Positions 1 through 8,345 of a stretch of 64,000 bases of DNA are shown here, piece by piece. Where the stretch lies: assembly GCF_030380735.1 (NCBI RefSeq), contig NZ_JAUDRZ010000030.1:124001-188000 (forward strand), written 5' to 3'. How positions within the stretch are numbered: position 1 is the first letter of the stretch; each line of letters begins with the position of its first letter. The translations under genes were made by a program, and so were the position numbers. This DNA comes from Rhizobium sp. S152 (GTDB taxonomy: Bacteria; Pseudomonadota; Alphaproteobacteria; Rhizobiales; Rhizobiaceae). A model generated the notes under the pieces. That model was given only the letters and a program-made list of their open reading frames with translations, was not told the origin of the DNA and ran no database searches.

Positions 1-1152
1 GGCAACATACTGCCGCTCGTGGCGCAGTCCCATGCTGGTCAGCATTTCATAGCCGATCGTGCCCGCCGCGCGCGCGGCGTCGTCGACCGCGATGTTCTTC
101 CCGAAGAGCTCGACATAATCGCCGGCGCTGACCGCGCCCTCGGGCAGATCGGTAATGTCGAAGATCGTCAGGTCCATGGTGATCCGGCCGGCGACCGGAA
201 CCTTGCGTCCGGCGACAAAGCCGTGGCCGCCCTGTGGCACGACCTGCCGCAACGGCACGCCGCCGCTCGACTGGCTGCGCATATATCCATCCGCATAGCC
301 CGCCGAGACGATGGCCAGCCGGCTGTCACGCGTGAGCTTCATCGCCCGTCCGTAACTGACGGATTCCCCCGACTTGACCGTGCGGACTTGGATGACGCGG
401 GCTTCCGCTGTCACCACGGCCCGCATCGGATTGGCCATACCGTTGACAGCTTCGCCGCCGTAGAGCGAGATGCCCGGCCGTGTCATGTCGAAGTGATAAT
501 CGCTGCCGAGAAAGATACCGGCGGAGGCCGCCAGGCTTGAATCGATACCTTCATAGGCGTCGCTAACCCTGCGGAATGATTCGAGCTGCTGCTTGTTCAT
601 CGGCGAGGCATGGTCATCGCCACAGGCGAGATGGCTCATGACGAGCACCGGCGAAAAGCTCGCCGGGCGCGAGACGTCGTCGGCGAGCGCGATCGCGTCT
701 TCCATCGCAAGCCCCAGTCGGTTGAAGCCGGTATCGACGTGCAGCGCGCAGGGATAATCGCCGTAATCGGCAAGCACCGCCATCCAGAAGGCTAGTTGCT
801 CCTCGGAGGAAATCACCGGCACGAGATCGTTTTCGAAGAATCGCCGCTCGGTGCCCGGCCAGATGCCGGCGAGAACGAAGATGCGGGCCTCGGGCGCGTA
901 GAGCCTGAGCGTCACGCCTTCGTCGACCGTCGCCACAAAGAAATCGCGCGCACCTGCAAGATAGAGCGCTTCGCCGGCATCCTCGATGCCCGTGCCATAG
1001 GCGTCGGCCTTGACGACGGCCGCGGCGCGCGCCTTGCCGGACCGCCGCGCCATGTCCTTCCAGTTTTCGGTCAATGCCGCGAGATCGACCGTCAGGCGCA
1101 GGCCGGCGGAGGCAAAACGGTCATCTTCGTAGTCGTCTGCAAAATCGGTCAT
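1..1152 (-). CDS. alr: Alanine racemase (3' end cut by window edge)
   Basis: PLP-dependent racemase converting L-alanine to D-alanine for peptidoglycan. Translation from the ATG at 1152 gives 384 residues with no stop before the edge; the family is about 370-390 residues, so only a few C-terminal residues can be missing. The PLP lysine is Lys48 in VVKADAYGTG, and the catalytic tyrosine is Tyr267 in VSYGRA. The Arg/His neighbourhood (VDTGFNRLG), GYADGYMR and GRITMDLT match the family. The His usual in AYGHG is Thr here. It lies downstream of dnaB on the same strand, behind a strong hairpin, so it is probably transcribed separately. Confidence 0.95.
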   Translation of the reverse strand, partial: MTDFADDYEDDRFASAGLRLTVDLAALTENWKDMARRSGKARAAAVVKADAYGTGIEDAGEALYLAGARDFFVATVDEGVTLRLYAPEARIFVLAGIWPGTERRFFENDLVPVISSEEQLAFWMAVLADYGDYPCALHVDTGFNRLGLAMEDAIALADDVSRPASFSPVLVMSHLACGDDHASPMNKQQLESFRRVSDAYEGIDSSLAASAGIFLGSDYHFDMTRPGISLYGGEAVNGMANPMRAVVTAEARVIQVRTVKSGESVSYGRAMKLTRDSRLAIVSAGYADGYMRSQSSGGVPLRQVVPQGGHGFVAGRKVPVAGRITMDLTIFDITDLPEGAVSAGDYVELFGKNIAVDDAARAAGTIGYEMLTSMGLRHERQYVA

Positions 1153-1171
1153 GGGTCACATCAAACAAACA

Positions 1172-1192
1172 GGCCGGAGACAGTCTCCGGCC
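1172..1192 (-). terminator. Intrinsic terminator after dnaB
   Basis: Perfect 9-bp stem (1172-1180 with 1184-1192) and a 3-nt loop. On the minus strand it is followed by the T-rich run TGTTTGTTTG. It sits between the dnaB stop and the alr start, so it should end the dnaB transcript. Confidence 0.75.
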
Positions 1193-1247
1193 AGATTAAA
1201 GATCAACTGTGAAGAACGAAAGGCCGACAGCGAGTTGCCGGGCCGCC

Positions 1248-2744
1248 TTAGTGCTCTTCGTACTGGATGAACGAGGGATCGGCGAGGTCGGCGAAGCGGG
1301 TGTATTCCGACTGGAAGGCGAGCTTGACGGTGCCGGTCGGTCCGTGACGCTGCTTGGCGATGATCACGTCGGCCGTGCCCTTCACCTTGTCCATGTGCGC
1401 TTCCCATTCCGGGTACTTCGGGTCGGAGATATCCCGTGGCTCGGAGTTTTTCACGTAATACTCTTCGCGGAACACGAAGAGTACGACGTCCGCGTCCTGC
1501 TCGATCGAACCCGATTCACGAAGGTCGGAGAGCTGCGGGCGTTTGTCGTCGCGGCTTTCCACGCCACGCGACAGCTGCGAGAGCGCGATGATAGGAACGT
1601 TGAGTTCCTTGCCAAGCGCCTTCAGGCCGGTGGTGATCTGGGTAATTTCCTGGACGCGGTTCTCGCCGGATTTGCCGGAGCCGGTCATCAGCTGGATATA
1701 GTCGACCACGAGGCAATCGAGGCCGCGCTGGCGCTTCAGACGGCGGGCGCGAGCCGAGAGCTGGGCGATCGAGATGCCGCCGGTCTGGTCGATATAAAGC
1801 GGCACCTTCTGCATCATCATCGAGCAGGCGACGAGCTTTTCGAAGTCGGCGTCGTTGATGTCGCCGCGACGGATCTTCGAGGAGGAGACTTCTGTCTGCT
1901 CCGAGATGATACGCGTAGCGAGCTGTTCCGACGACATTTCGAGCGAGTAGAAGCCGACGACGCCGCCCTGCTTCGCCTTGAACGATCCGTCGGACTGCAC
2001 TTCGCCCTCGTAGGCGGCGGCGATGTTGTAGGCGATGTTGGTGGCAAGCGAGGTCTTGCCCATGCCGGGACGTCCTGCGAGCACGATCAAGTCGGAACGC
2101 TGCAGGCCGCCCATCTTCGCGTCGAGCGAATGGATGCCAGTCGAAATGCCGGAGAGGCCGCCGTCGCGTTCCTTGGCGACGGCCGCCATGTCGATCGCCA
2201 GCGCCACGGCATCGTTAAACGCCTGGAAGCCGCCGTCGTAGCGACCGTTTTCGGCAAGCTCGAACAGCCGTCGTTCCGTGTCTTCGATCTGCGATTGCGG
2301 CGGCATGTCGAGCGGCGCGTCATAGGCGATGTTGACGACGTCCTCGCCGATGGTGATCAGCGCGCGGCGCAGCGCGAGATCGTAGATCGCGCGGCCATAA
2401 TCCTCTGCGTTGATGATCGTCACCGCGTTGCTGGCGAGGCTTGCCAGATACTGCGAGACCGTCATGTCGCCGACCTTGTCGTCGGCTTTGAGGAAGGTCT
2501 TGATCGTCACCGGGTTGGCGATCTTGCCCATGCGGATAATGTCGCCCGCTACCTCGAAGATCTTGCGGTGCAGGGGTTCGTAGAGATGCGGCGGCTTGAG
2601 AAAGTCCGATACCCGGTAATAGGCGTCGTTATTCATCAGGATCGCGCCGAGAAGCGCCTGCTCGGCTTCGATGTTGTTGGGTGCCTCGCGATAATGCTGC
2701 TCCGCGGGAGCTACAGAGGCAATCTTTCGCGCAACGTCGTTCAT
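1248..2744 (-). CDS. dnaB: Replicative DNA helicase DnaB
   Basis: Hexameric helicase that unwinds DNA at the replication fork; 498 residues, normal length, and no intein is visible. The N-terminal DnaB domain contains NNIEAEQALLGAIL near residue 25. The RecA-like C-terminal domain carries Walker A GRPGMGKTS (about residue 225) and a Walker B region CLVVDYIQLM. SQLSRGVE and an arginine-rich C-terminal region are present. It stands alone between alr and an inserted efflux cassette; in other rhizobia it usually lies near the rplI operon (established knowledge). Confidence 0.98.
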   Translation of the reverse strand: MNDVARKIASVAPAEQHYREAPNNIEAEQALLGAILMNNDAYYRVSDFLKPPHLYEPLHRKIFEVAGDIIRMGKIANPVTIKTFLKADDKVGDMTVSQYLASLASNAVTIINAEDYGRAIYDLALRRALITIGEDVVNIAYDAPLDMPPQSQIEDTERRLFELAENGRYDGGFQAFNDAVALAIDMAAVAKERDGGLSGISTGIHSLDAKMGGLQRSDLIVLAGRPGMGKTSLATNIAYNIAAAYEGEVQSDGSFKAKQGGVVGFYSLEMSSEQLATRIISEQTEVSSSKIRRGDINDADFEKLVACSMMMQKVPLYIDQTGGISIAQLSARARRLKRQRGLDCLVVDYIQLMTGSGKSGENRVQEITQITTGLKALGKELNVPIIALSQLSRGVESRDDKRPQLSDLRESGSIEQDADVVLFVFREEYYVKNSEPRDISDPKYPEWEAHMDKVKGTADVIIAKQRHGPTGTVKLAFQSEYTRFADLADPSFIQYEEH

Positions 2745-3083
2745 CTTGATCCGATCTGTCTTGTTCAGCTTCGGGTTTGCAGCCCGCCGGTTCGAAAATC
2801 AAGTGCCGAACGGGCAATGCGGATCGCTGTCTGTCAAAACGCGCTCGGGCGTGCCCGTTGTTCGACTTCTCCACAGCGCGAGCTGTCGCCGATCAAAAAT
2901 CGCTGGCGTGTCTCCGGTAGGACACGCGATTTTTGGCAGTGGCGAATCGCTTTGTTCGTGCAATTTTAGCTTTTTGCAGGAATACTCATATGCGAACTAT
3001 TCCTCTTAGCGCTTGAAAAGCACAAAAAATCGATGTAGGTAGAAAGGATATAATTAGCACACTAACGATACGGACTGAATTAT
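2745..3083. other. Divergent intergenic region, dnaB / marR
   Basis: A 339-bp stretch with no supported gene. It must hold the minus-strand dnaB promoter and the plus-strand marR promoter. It becomes AT-rich towards the marR side (2940-3083). It contains a large bulged hairpin (2894-2935) and a MarR-type operator candidate (3048-3085), listed separately. No DnaA-box consensus was recognised by eye. Confidence 0.6.
2894..2935. repeat. Long bulged inverted repeat upstream of dnaB
   Basis: Left arm 2894-2901 plus 2906-2912 pairs with right arm 2921-2935. This gives 15 base pairs with a 4-nt bulge (2902-2905) and an 8-nt loop (2913-2920). It lies about 150 bp upstream of dnaB and about 150 bp upstream of marR. 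No T-run follows on the plus strand, so it does not look like an ordinary terminator. It could be a protein-binding site, a leader-RNA hairpin or a dispersed repeat. Confidence 0.7.
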
Positions 3084-3085
3084 AT
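3048..3085 (+). promoter_or_regulatory. Predicted marR promoter with MarR-type operator
   Basis: TATAAT at 3049-3054 is a consensus -10. TTAGCACACTAA (3054-3065) is an inverted repeat TTAG-N4-CTAA covering the expected start of transcription, a layout typical of MarR autorepression. A second, wider inverted repeat pairs ATATAATT (3048-3055) with AATTATAT (3078-3085), the latter overlapping the ATG of marR. No good -35 is seen, and the Shine-Dalgarno is weak. Confidence 0.55.
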
Positions 3086-3527
3086 GGTCAATCGCGTACT
3101 TGGACGTGAACTCATCGAGGATCTTGCCGCCTTCAACCGGAAGCTCAGGGCGGTCTTCGACAAGATTGTCCGGGAACGCAACATGACGCTGCCGCGCGCA
3201 CGCGTCTTTTTCACGCTCAACAAGAAAGACGGCATCAATCAGCGTGAGCTGGCCGACAGGCTGGAGCTCGAAACGCCGACGCTCGTCCGTATCCTGGATG
3301 CGATGGAGGCGCAGGGCTTCGTGGAACGCCGCGTCGCGGGTTCCGATCGCCGCGCGAAGGAAATCTACATCACCGAAGCAGGTAAGGTCGTCGCCGGCGA
3401 GATCGACGATATCGCGGTCAGCGTGCGCGGACAGGTGATTGCCGGTATTCCCGAAAGCGATCTGAAGACTACCTTGAACACGATACGGGCGATGCAGGCC
3501 AACCTGCAAGGCATTCGAGGAGTGTGA
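3084..3527 (+). CDS. MarR-family transcriptional regulator
   Basis: A 147-residue winged-helix regulator. The recognition-helix region is INQRELADRLELETPTLVRI (about residues 52-71). It is followed by the wing FVERRVAGSDRRAKEIYIT and C-terminal dimerisation helices. It lies 11 bp ahead of the MFS exporter gene and is co-directional with the exporter and its HlyD partner, so it most likely represses this operon and is released by an exported compound. The ligand cannot be inferred from sequence. Confidence 0.92.
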   Translation: MVNRVLGRELIEDLAAFNRKLRAVFDKIVRERNMTLPRARVFFTLNKKDGINQRELADRLELETPTLVRILDAMEAQGFVERRVAGSDRRAKEIYITEAGKVVAGEIDDIAVSVRGQVIAGIPESDLKTTLNTIRAMQANLQGIRGV

Positions 3528-3538
3528 GGTAGGCGTGC

Positions 3539-5212
3539 ATGAGCCTCGTCCAGACAGCCAACGATAACGTGGCACCGAAGGCGACAGACGAGGCGGGAGA
3601 GGTCAGCTCGCCGCCCGCTCCGCCACCGCCCGCGCCCGTTTCCATGGCTTCCTGGAAAGTGCCGTTTTACATGGCGGCTTCGGTCCTGCTGTTCCTGACG
3701 CAAGGGCTCGGCATGAACCTGCTGACAGCTAATATCTACCAGCTTCAGGGTTCGTTCTCGGCTACCACGGCGGAAGTCTCCTGGCTGTCGGCCGCCTACA
3801 TGGCGCCCTATGCAAGCCTCTCGATCGCGCTGTTCAAGATCCGCACGCAATACGGCCTTCGCCGTTTCGCCGAGTTCAGCATTATCTGCTTCGTTGTCGC
3901 CGCAGTTCTCAATCTGCTCGTCACCGATCTGCATTCGGCGATCGTGGTGAGAGCCATCAGCGGCATGGCGGCGGCGCCGCTGTCGACATTGGGTTTCCTC
4001 TACATGCTGGAGGCCTTCCCGCCGGAGAGGAAGCTCTCGACCGGCATCAGCCTCGCGCTCATGTGTACGCTGTTCGCCGCTCCCGTCGCTCGCATCATCT
4101 CGCCCTCCTTGCTCGATTTCGGAGGCTATCATGCGCTCTACACACTGGAGATGGGTCTGGCGCTGATCGCCTATGCCATCATCTACACCATGCCGCTGAC
4201 ATCGCCGCCACGAGCCGTGGTGATCCAGAGGCTTGATATCCTGAGCTATCTGCTGCTCGCGGTCGGCTTCGGCTGTCTCGCGGTGGTGCTGACGCTCGGT
4301 CGCCTCTACTGGTGGTTCGAGGCGGATTGGATCGGCGTTCTGCTCGCCGTTGCGGTGGGCTGCCTCGCGCTGGTGCTCGTCATCGAATTGCCGCGCGCCA
4401 ATCCGATGCTCGATATCCGTTGGCTGTTTTCCGGCCCCAACCTGCGCATGGCGGGGGTCCTCTTGCTGTTCCGCTTCGTCTCTTCCGAGCAATCGTCGAC
4501 CGCCGCGAATTTCTACCAGCAGCTCGGTCTGCTCAATGATCAGACGATCACTCTATACATCATCATCCTGATCGCCTCGGTGGTTGGCGGCCTGTTCTGC
4601 GCGATGCTGATGACGACGCGCTACGTGGGTACCGCGCATTTCCTGTCGCTCGTCCTGATCGCCGCCGGTGCCTACATGGACAGCCAGTCGACCAGCCTGA
4701 CGCGCCCCGAGCAGATGTATCTGAGCCAGGCGATGGTCGCTGGCGGCGCGGCGCTGTTCCTGCCACCGGTCATGGCCAGCGGCTTCAAGGCGGCGATTGC
4801 CCGCGGCCTTCCGTTCATCGTCAATTTCCTGGCGATCTTCCTGTTCACGCAGAGCATCGGCTCTCTCTTCGCTTCCGCCATGCTCGGCACCTTCGTGACG
4901 ATCCGCGAGAAATTTCATTCCAACGTGCTGGTCGAGCACATCCTCTTGCAGGATCCGCAAGTCGCGCAACGCGTGTCTCAGCTCTCTGCCTCCTACGGCA
5001 AGGTCATCACCGACAAGGTGCTGCTCAACGCTGAAGGAGTGGCGCTGCTCTCGCAGCAGGTTTCGCGGGAGGCCTACACGCTTGCCTATAACGATACCTT
5101 CCTCGTCATCTGCCTCGCTTCCATCCTCGGGCTCGTTACCATGATTTTGCATCAGGCATACCGATACCTGCTTGGACGGGATGCGGATCAGGCCGCTACT
5201 GTTCAATCATGA
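3539..5212 (+). CDS. MFS exporter, EmrB/DHA2-like
   Basis: A 557-residue major facilitator with about 14 predicted membrane segments, the DHA2 pattern of proton-driven drug exporters that work with a HlyD-type periplasmic adaptor. The N-terminus is a soluble proline-rich tail (residues about 24-34, PPAPPPPAPV) before the first membrane helix near residue 45. A long periplasmic-type loop lies near the C-terminus (about residues 455-515). The adaptor gene follows immediately. No TolC-like gene is in the window, so the outer channel must be elsewhere. Substrate unknown. Confidence 0.88.
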   Translation: MSLVQTANDNVAPKATDEAGEVSSPPAPPPPAPVSMASWKVPFYMAASVLLFLTQGLGMNLLTANIYQLQGSFSATTAEVSWLSAAYMAPYASLSIALFKIRTQYGLRRFAEFSIICFVVAAVLNLLVTDLHSAIVVRAISGMAAAPLSTLGFLYMLEAFPPERKLSTGISLALMCTLFAAPVARIISPSLLDFGGYHALYTLEMGLALIAYAIIYTMPLTSPPRAVVIQRLDILSYLLLAVGFGCLAVVLTLGRLYWWFEADWIGVLLAVAVGCLALVLVIELPRANPMLDIRWLFSGPNLRMAGVLLLFRFVSSEQSSTAANFYQQLGLLNDQTITLYIIILIASVVGGLFCAMLMTTRYVGTAHFLSLVLIAAGAYMDSQSTSLTRPEQMYLSQAMVAGGAALFLPPVMASGFKAAIARGLPFIVNFLAIFLFTQSIGSLFASAMLGTFVTIREKFHSNVLVEHILLQDPQVAQRVSQLSASYGKVITDKVLLNAEGVALLSQQVSREAYTLAYNDTFLVICLASILGLVTMILHQAYRYLLGRDADQAATVQS

Positions 5213-5228
5213 TCGTGAGCTCCCCCGA

Positions 5229-6290
5229 ATGATGAAATTCTTCAGGTCCCCGACAAGCATCATCGCCCTTCTGGCCGGAATCGCCGGCGTACTGCTGGTG
5301 CTCTATGCCTGGCGCCTGCCGCCCTTCGTCACGTCCATCGAGACGACCGACAACGCCTATGTCAGGGGGTACGTCACGATCATGAGCCCGCAGGTCAGCG
5401 GCTATGTCGTCGATGTTCCCGTCAAGGACTACGACCTGGTGAAGCAGGGGCAGGTGCTGGTGAAGATCGACGACCGCATCTACGCGCAGAAACTCGCCCA
5501 GGCCCGTGCCGCTCTCGACGGCCAGAAGGCATCGCTGGAAAATTCGCGGCAGTCGGAGCTGTCGGCCAAGGCGACGATCACTTCGAGCGAGGCTGAGATC
5601 GATAGTGCCAACGCCGCGCTGAAGCGCGCCCAGCTTTCGTGGGATCGCGTCAACAATCTAAACGACCGCGGTATCGCATCGGCAAGCGAATCCGAGCAGG
5701 CACAGGCAACGCTGCAACAGGCGAAGGCCGCGCTCAATCAGGCCGAGGCCGCGCTGGAGGTCTCAAAGCAAAACCTGGCGACTATTATCGTCAATCGCTC
5801 GCTGCTCGAAGCCAATGTGGCAAGTGCTGAGGCAACGGTGCATCTGGCGGAAATCGATCTTCAGAACACAGCGATCGTTGCACCGCGCGACGGACATCTG
5901 GGGGAGGTAGGTGTCCGACTCGGGCAATATGTGACGGCCGGCACGCAGTTGATGGCGGTCGTCCCGCAGGACGTTTGGGTCGTCGCCAACTTCAAGGAGA
6001 CGCAGCTTGAGGGGATGCAGGTCGGGCAACCTGTCTCGATTGTCGTCGATGCCCTCGGAAGGCAGCGTCTCAATGGCCGGATCGAGCGCTTCTCGCCGGC
6101 GGCGGGCTCGGAATTCTCTGTCATCAAGGCCGACAACGCGACCGGCAACTTCGTGAAGATCGCCCAGCGCGTAGGCGTCCGCATCAGCATCGATCCGGAT
6201 CAACCGCTGGCAAAGGATTTGGCGCCGGGACTATCGGTCGTCGTGCATGTCGACAAGAGCGCTGAACCCGCAAAGCCGGCAGCGAATTAG
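5229..6290 (+). CDS. HlyD/EmrA-type membrane fusion protein
   Basis: Periplasmic adaptor partner of the upstream MFS exporter. From ATG 5229 it has 353 residues. It has one N-terminal membrane anchor (SIIALLAGIAGVLLVLYAW) and then a lipoyl half-motif (TTDNAYVRGYVTIMSPQVSG). A long alanine/glutamine-rich coiled-coil hairpin (about residues 70-190) follows, then the second lipoyl half (IVAPRDGHLGEVGVRLGQYV) and a beta-barrel domain. An in-frame ATG at 5181 would overlap the MFS gene by 32 bp. I prefer 5229 because the protein then begins just before the anchor. It ends at a strong bidirectional terminator. Confidence 0.9.
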   Translation: MMKFFRSPTSIIALLAGIAGVLLVLYAWRLPPFVTSIETTDNAYVRGYVTIMSPQVSGYVVDVPVKDYDLVKQGQVLVKIDDRIYAQKLAQARAALDGQKASLENSRQSELSAKATITSSEAEIDSANAALKRAQLSWDRVNNLNDRGIASASESEQAQATLQQAKAALNQAEAALEVSKQNLATIIVNRSLLEANVASAEATVHLAEIDLQNTAIVAPRDGHLGEVGVRLGQYVTAGTQLMAVVPQDVWVVANFKETQLEGMQVGQPVSIVVDALGRQRLNGRIERFSPAAGSEFSVIKADNATGNFVKIAQRVGVRISIDPDQPLAKDLAPGLSVVVHVDKSAEPAKPAAN

Positions 6291-6299
6291 ACAGCAAAA

Positions 6300-6320
6300 A
6301 GCCGGGCGCTGGGCCCGGCT
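6300..6320. terminator. Bidirectional intrinsic terminator
   Basis: 8-bp GC stem (6300-6307 with 6313-6320), 5-nt loop, an A-run before and TTTC after. It can therefore end both the efflux operon (plus) and the rplI operon (minus). Read on the minus strand it is the same 27-nt sequence as the omp25 terminator at 41711-41737. Confidence 0.8.
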
Positions 6321-6350
6321 TTCGCATTCGAGAGATTGCTCTCCTGAACC

Positions 6351-6926
6351 TTATTCGTCCTCGGCGTTGCCGTCGGCATCCGGATCGAAGAAGTCTTCCG
6401 GACGCAGAGCGTCTTCGTCAACGCCGTAGATGGCGTCGACGGACGTCAGGGTTTCGCCGGCCTTCTGGCGTTCAGCTTCTTCAGCCGAACGGGCAACGTT
6501 CAGTTCAACCTTGATTTCGACTTCGGCATGCAGCTGCAGCTCGACCTGGTGCAGGCCGATCGCCTTGATCGGGGTGTTCAGGTGAACCTGGTTGCGGCCG
6601 ATGTTGAAGCCTTCGGCAGCGAGGATTTCAACAACGTCACGAGCAGCGACGGAGCCGTAAAGCTGACCGGTTTCGCCAGCCGAGCGAACGACGATGAAGG
6701 ACTTGCCTTCAAGAGCGTCAGCAACGGTCTGGGCTTCCGACTTGCGCTCGAGGTTGCGAGCTTCGAGCGTTGCACGCTCGGATTCGAAACGCTTCTTGTT
6801 GGCTTCGTTGGAACGAAGAGCCTTGCCGAGCGGCAGGAGGTAGTTACGCGCAAAGCCGTCGCGAACCTTTACGGTCTCGCCCATCTGGCCGAGCTTGGAG
6901 ATACGTTCGAGAAGAATGACGTCCAT
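6351..6926 (-). CDS. rplI: 50S ribosomal protein L9 (bL9)
   Basis: A 191-residue bL9. The N-terminal domain begins MDVILLERISKLGQMGETV with GFARNYLLP, followed by the long connecting helix and the C-terminal rRNA-binding domain with GSVAARDV. It is about 40 residues longer than the roughly 150-residue E. coli protein because of an acidic tail rich in Asp and Glu (DALRPEDFFDPDADGNAEDE). It is the last gene of the rpsF-rpsR-DUF2232-rplI operon, 20 bp after the DUF2232 gene. Confidence 0.97.
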   Translation of the reverse strand: MDVILLERISKLGQMGETVKVRDGFARNYLLPLGKALRSNEANKKRFESERATLEARNLERKSEAQTVADALEGKSFIVVRSAGETGQLYGSVAARDVVEILAAEGFNIGRNQVHLNTPIKAIGLHQVELQLHAEVEIKVELNVARSAEEAERQKAGETLTSVDAIYGVDEDALRPEDFFDPDADGNAEDE

Positions 6927-6946
6927 GTTAGAGTTCCTTTCGTGTC

Positions 6947-7930
6947 TTAGATGTTCGAATCTGTCTGTTTGGGGGCATCAGCATCCTTGTTGGGGGTGAG
7001 TGCGATGGCCTTTCGGGTATCGCTGAGCCCCACCACGAGGATGAAAAGGGCTGGCACCATCAGCATGAGCGATGCCAGGTAGCAGAGGATGAGCGCCGGT
7101 AGGCGCCAATCCTTGCCGCGCGTGCGGAAGTGCAGCGCGGCGAAACCGGAGAGCAGGAAGCCGGCGCCGAAGGTGCCGACAAGAGTTGCGCCGATCATGG
7201 CCGGAATGCCGCCGAAGAAGGTGGCGGCGAGGCCAATGAGAAAGACGAAGATCGAATTGCGATTCATCCGAAGCGCCGAGGGAATGTCCTCGCGCGGACG
7301 AAGGCCACGGCCGGATGAGCTGACGATGCGCGTGGCAACGTAATAGGCGGCAAACAGCATGACGACCCACATGCCGCCCTGGATGGCCGGCAGGAGCAGC
7401 AGGACAAGTGCCTTGGTCTGCGCGGTCGTCGTCGCATCGGGAGCGAAATCGGACTGCTGCTGCGAGACCGAATTGAACAGCACGTCGACTAGGCGATCGA
7501 TCAGGTCGGGGCCGTAGCCGATCATCACGCCGACAACGATCACGGCGATCGTGACCAGTGCGCAGAGATGCAGCAGAATGTCGGAGAGCGGATACCAGGC
7601 CATCAGGTGGTCGGGGCCGCCGAGCTCGGAGGCTGGGCGGGCGAGGTTCGCGAGGTGGCTGAGCCAGCCAGCCGGCAGCAGCGTGACCAGCGTCATCATC
7701 AACGCGAAGGACGGCGAGATGGCGATCGCGCCAACGACCGCGGCGGTCACGACGGCGGAAATCGCTGCCATGTTGCCCCAGCCGAGGCCGACGAGAAGAA
7801 TGGGGAGCGCGGAAGCAGCATAGAGAACGGCGCTGAACGACGGCTGCATGCTTGCGCCGAGCACCAGAAGTGCGGCGGTCAATCCGGCGAGCGCGCCGAT
7901 GCCTAGCGTTTTTGCGTTCAGTTTGTTCAC
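6947..7930 (-). CDS. DUF2232 multi-pass membrane protein
   Basis: A 327-residue protein with about eight hydrophobic segments, starting at GIGALAGLTAALLVLGASM and ending at LILCYLASLMLMVPALFILV, then a short hydrophilic tail. It matches the DUF2232 family commonly found between rpsR and rplI in alphaproteobacteria. The family has no established function, though distant similarity to energy-coupling-factor S-components and YybS proteins has been discussed. Its fixed place in a ribosomal operon suggests co-expression with growth. Function unknown. Confidence 0.8.
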   Translation of the reverse strand: MNKLNAKTLGIGALAGLTAALLVLGASMQPSFSAVLYAASALPILLVGLGWGNMAAISAVVTAAVVGAIAISPSFALMMTLVTLLPAGWLSHLANLARPASELGGPDHLMAWYPLSDILLHLCALVTIAVIVVGVMIGYGPDLIDRLVDVLFNSVSQQQSDFAPDATTTAQTKALVLLLLPAIQGGMWVVMLFAAYYVATRIVSSSGRGLRPREDIPSALRMNRNSIFVFLIGLAATFFGGIPAMIGATLVGTFGAGFLLSGFAALHFRTRGKDWRLPALILCYLASLMLMVPALFILVVGLSDTRKAIALTPNKDADAPKQTDSNI

Positions 7931-8039
7931 GGTCGCTGTCCTGCTTCATCAAGCAGTTAGAGGGCGTATCTGAATCAGTTTCAGAAGGCCTCAACATGGG
8001 TTTTAAGTGTTCCGATCCGCGCCCATCGCGAAAGGGAGA

Positions 8040-8063
8040 AGGGAAGGCATTGCTGCCTTCCCT
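8040..8063 (-). terminator. Hairpin between rpsR and the DUF2232 gene
   Basis: 10-bp stem (8040-8049 with 8054-8063) with a 4-nt loop. On the minus strand it is followed by TTCTCCCTTT, only moderately T-rich. It lies in the 154-bp gap after rpsR and could be an attenuator that lowers expression of DUF2232 and rplI relative to rpsF-rpsR. Confidence 0.5.
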
Positions 8064-8084
8064 CGATTCGGTTTCGTCAGCTGA

Positions 8085-8333
8085 TTAAGCGACGACGTAC
8101 GGCAGCAGGCCGAGGAAACGAGCGCGCTTGATCGCCTGAGCGAGCTCGCGCTGCTTCTTCTGCGAAACAGCCGTGATACGGGAAGGAACGATCTTGCCGC
8201 GCTCGGAAATGTAGCGCTGCAGGAGACGAACGTCCTTGTAGTCGATGCGCGGAGCGTTTGCGCCGGAGAACGGGCAAGTCTTGCGACGACGGTGGAACGG
8301 ACGGCGTACCGGTGCGGAGGAAGATTCAGACAT
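8085..8333 (-). CDS. rpsR: 30S ribosomal protein S18 (bS18)
   Basis: 82-residue bS18 with CPF near residue 20, IDYKDVRLLQRYISERGKI, and the RNA-binding KRARFLGLLPYV near the C-terminus. It binds S6 in the platform of the 30S subunit. It starts 12 bp after rpsF on the same strand, the usual S6-S18 arrangement. Confidence 0.98.
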   Translation of the reverse strand: MSESSSAPVRRPFHRRRKTCPFSGANAPRIDYKDVRLLQRYISERGKIVPSRITAVSQKKQRELAQAIKRARFLGLLPYVVA

Positions 8334-8345
8334 TCTCAGTTCTCC

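Noticed and set aside
1209..2969. A 586-codon frame antisense to dnaB
   Set aside because: Shadow of dnaB; no motif and it begins in the dnaB terminator.
2745..3083. Possible replication origin near dnaB
   Set aside because: No DnaA-box cluster, no AT-rich unwinding element with repeats, and no hemE, parA or other origin-linked genes.
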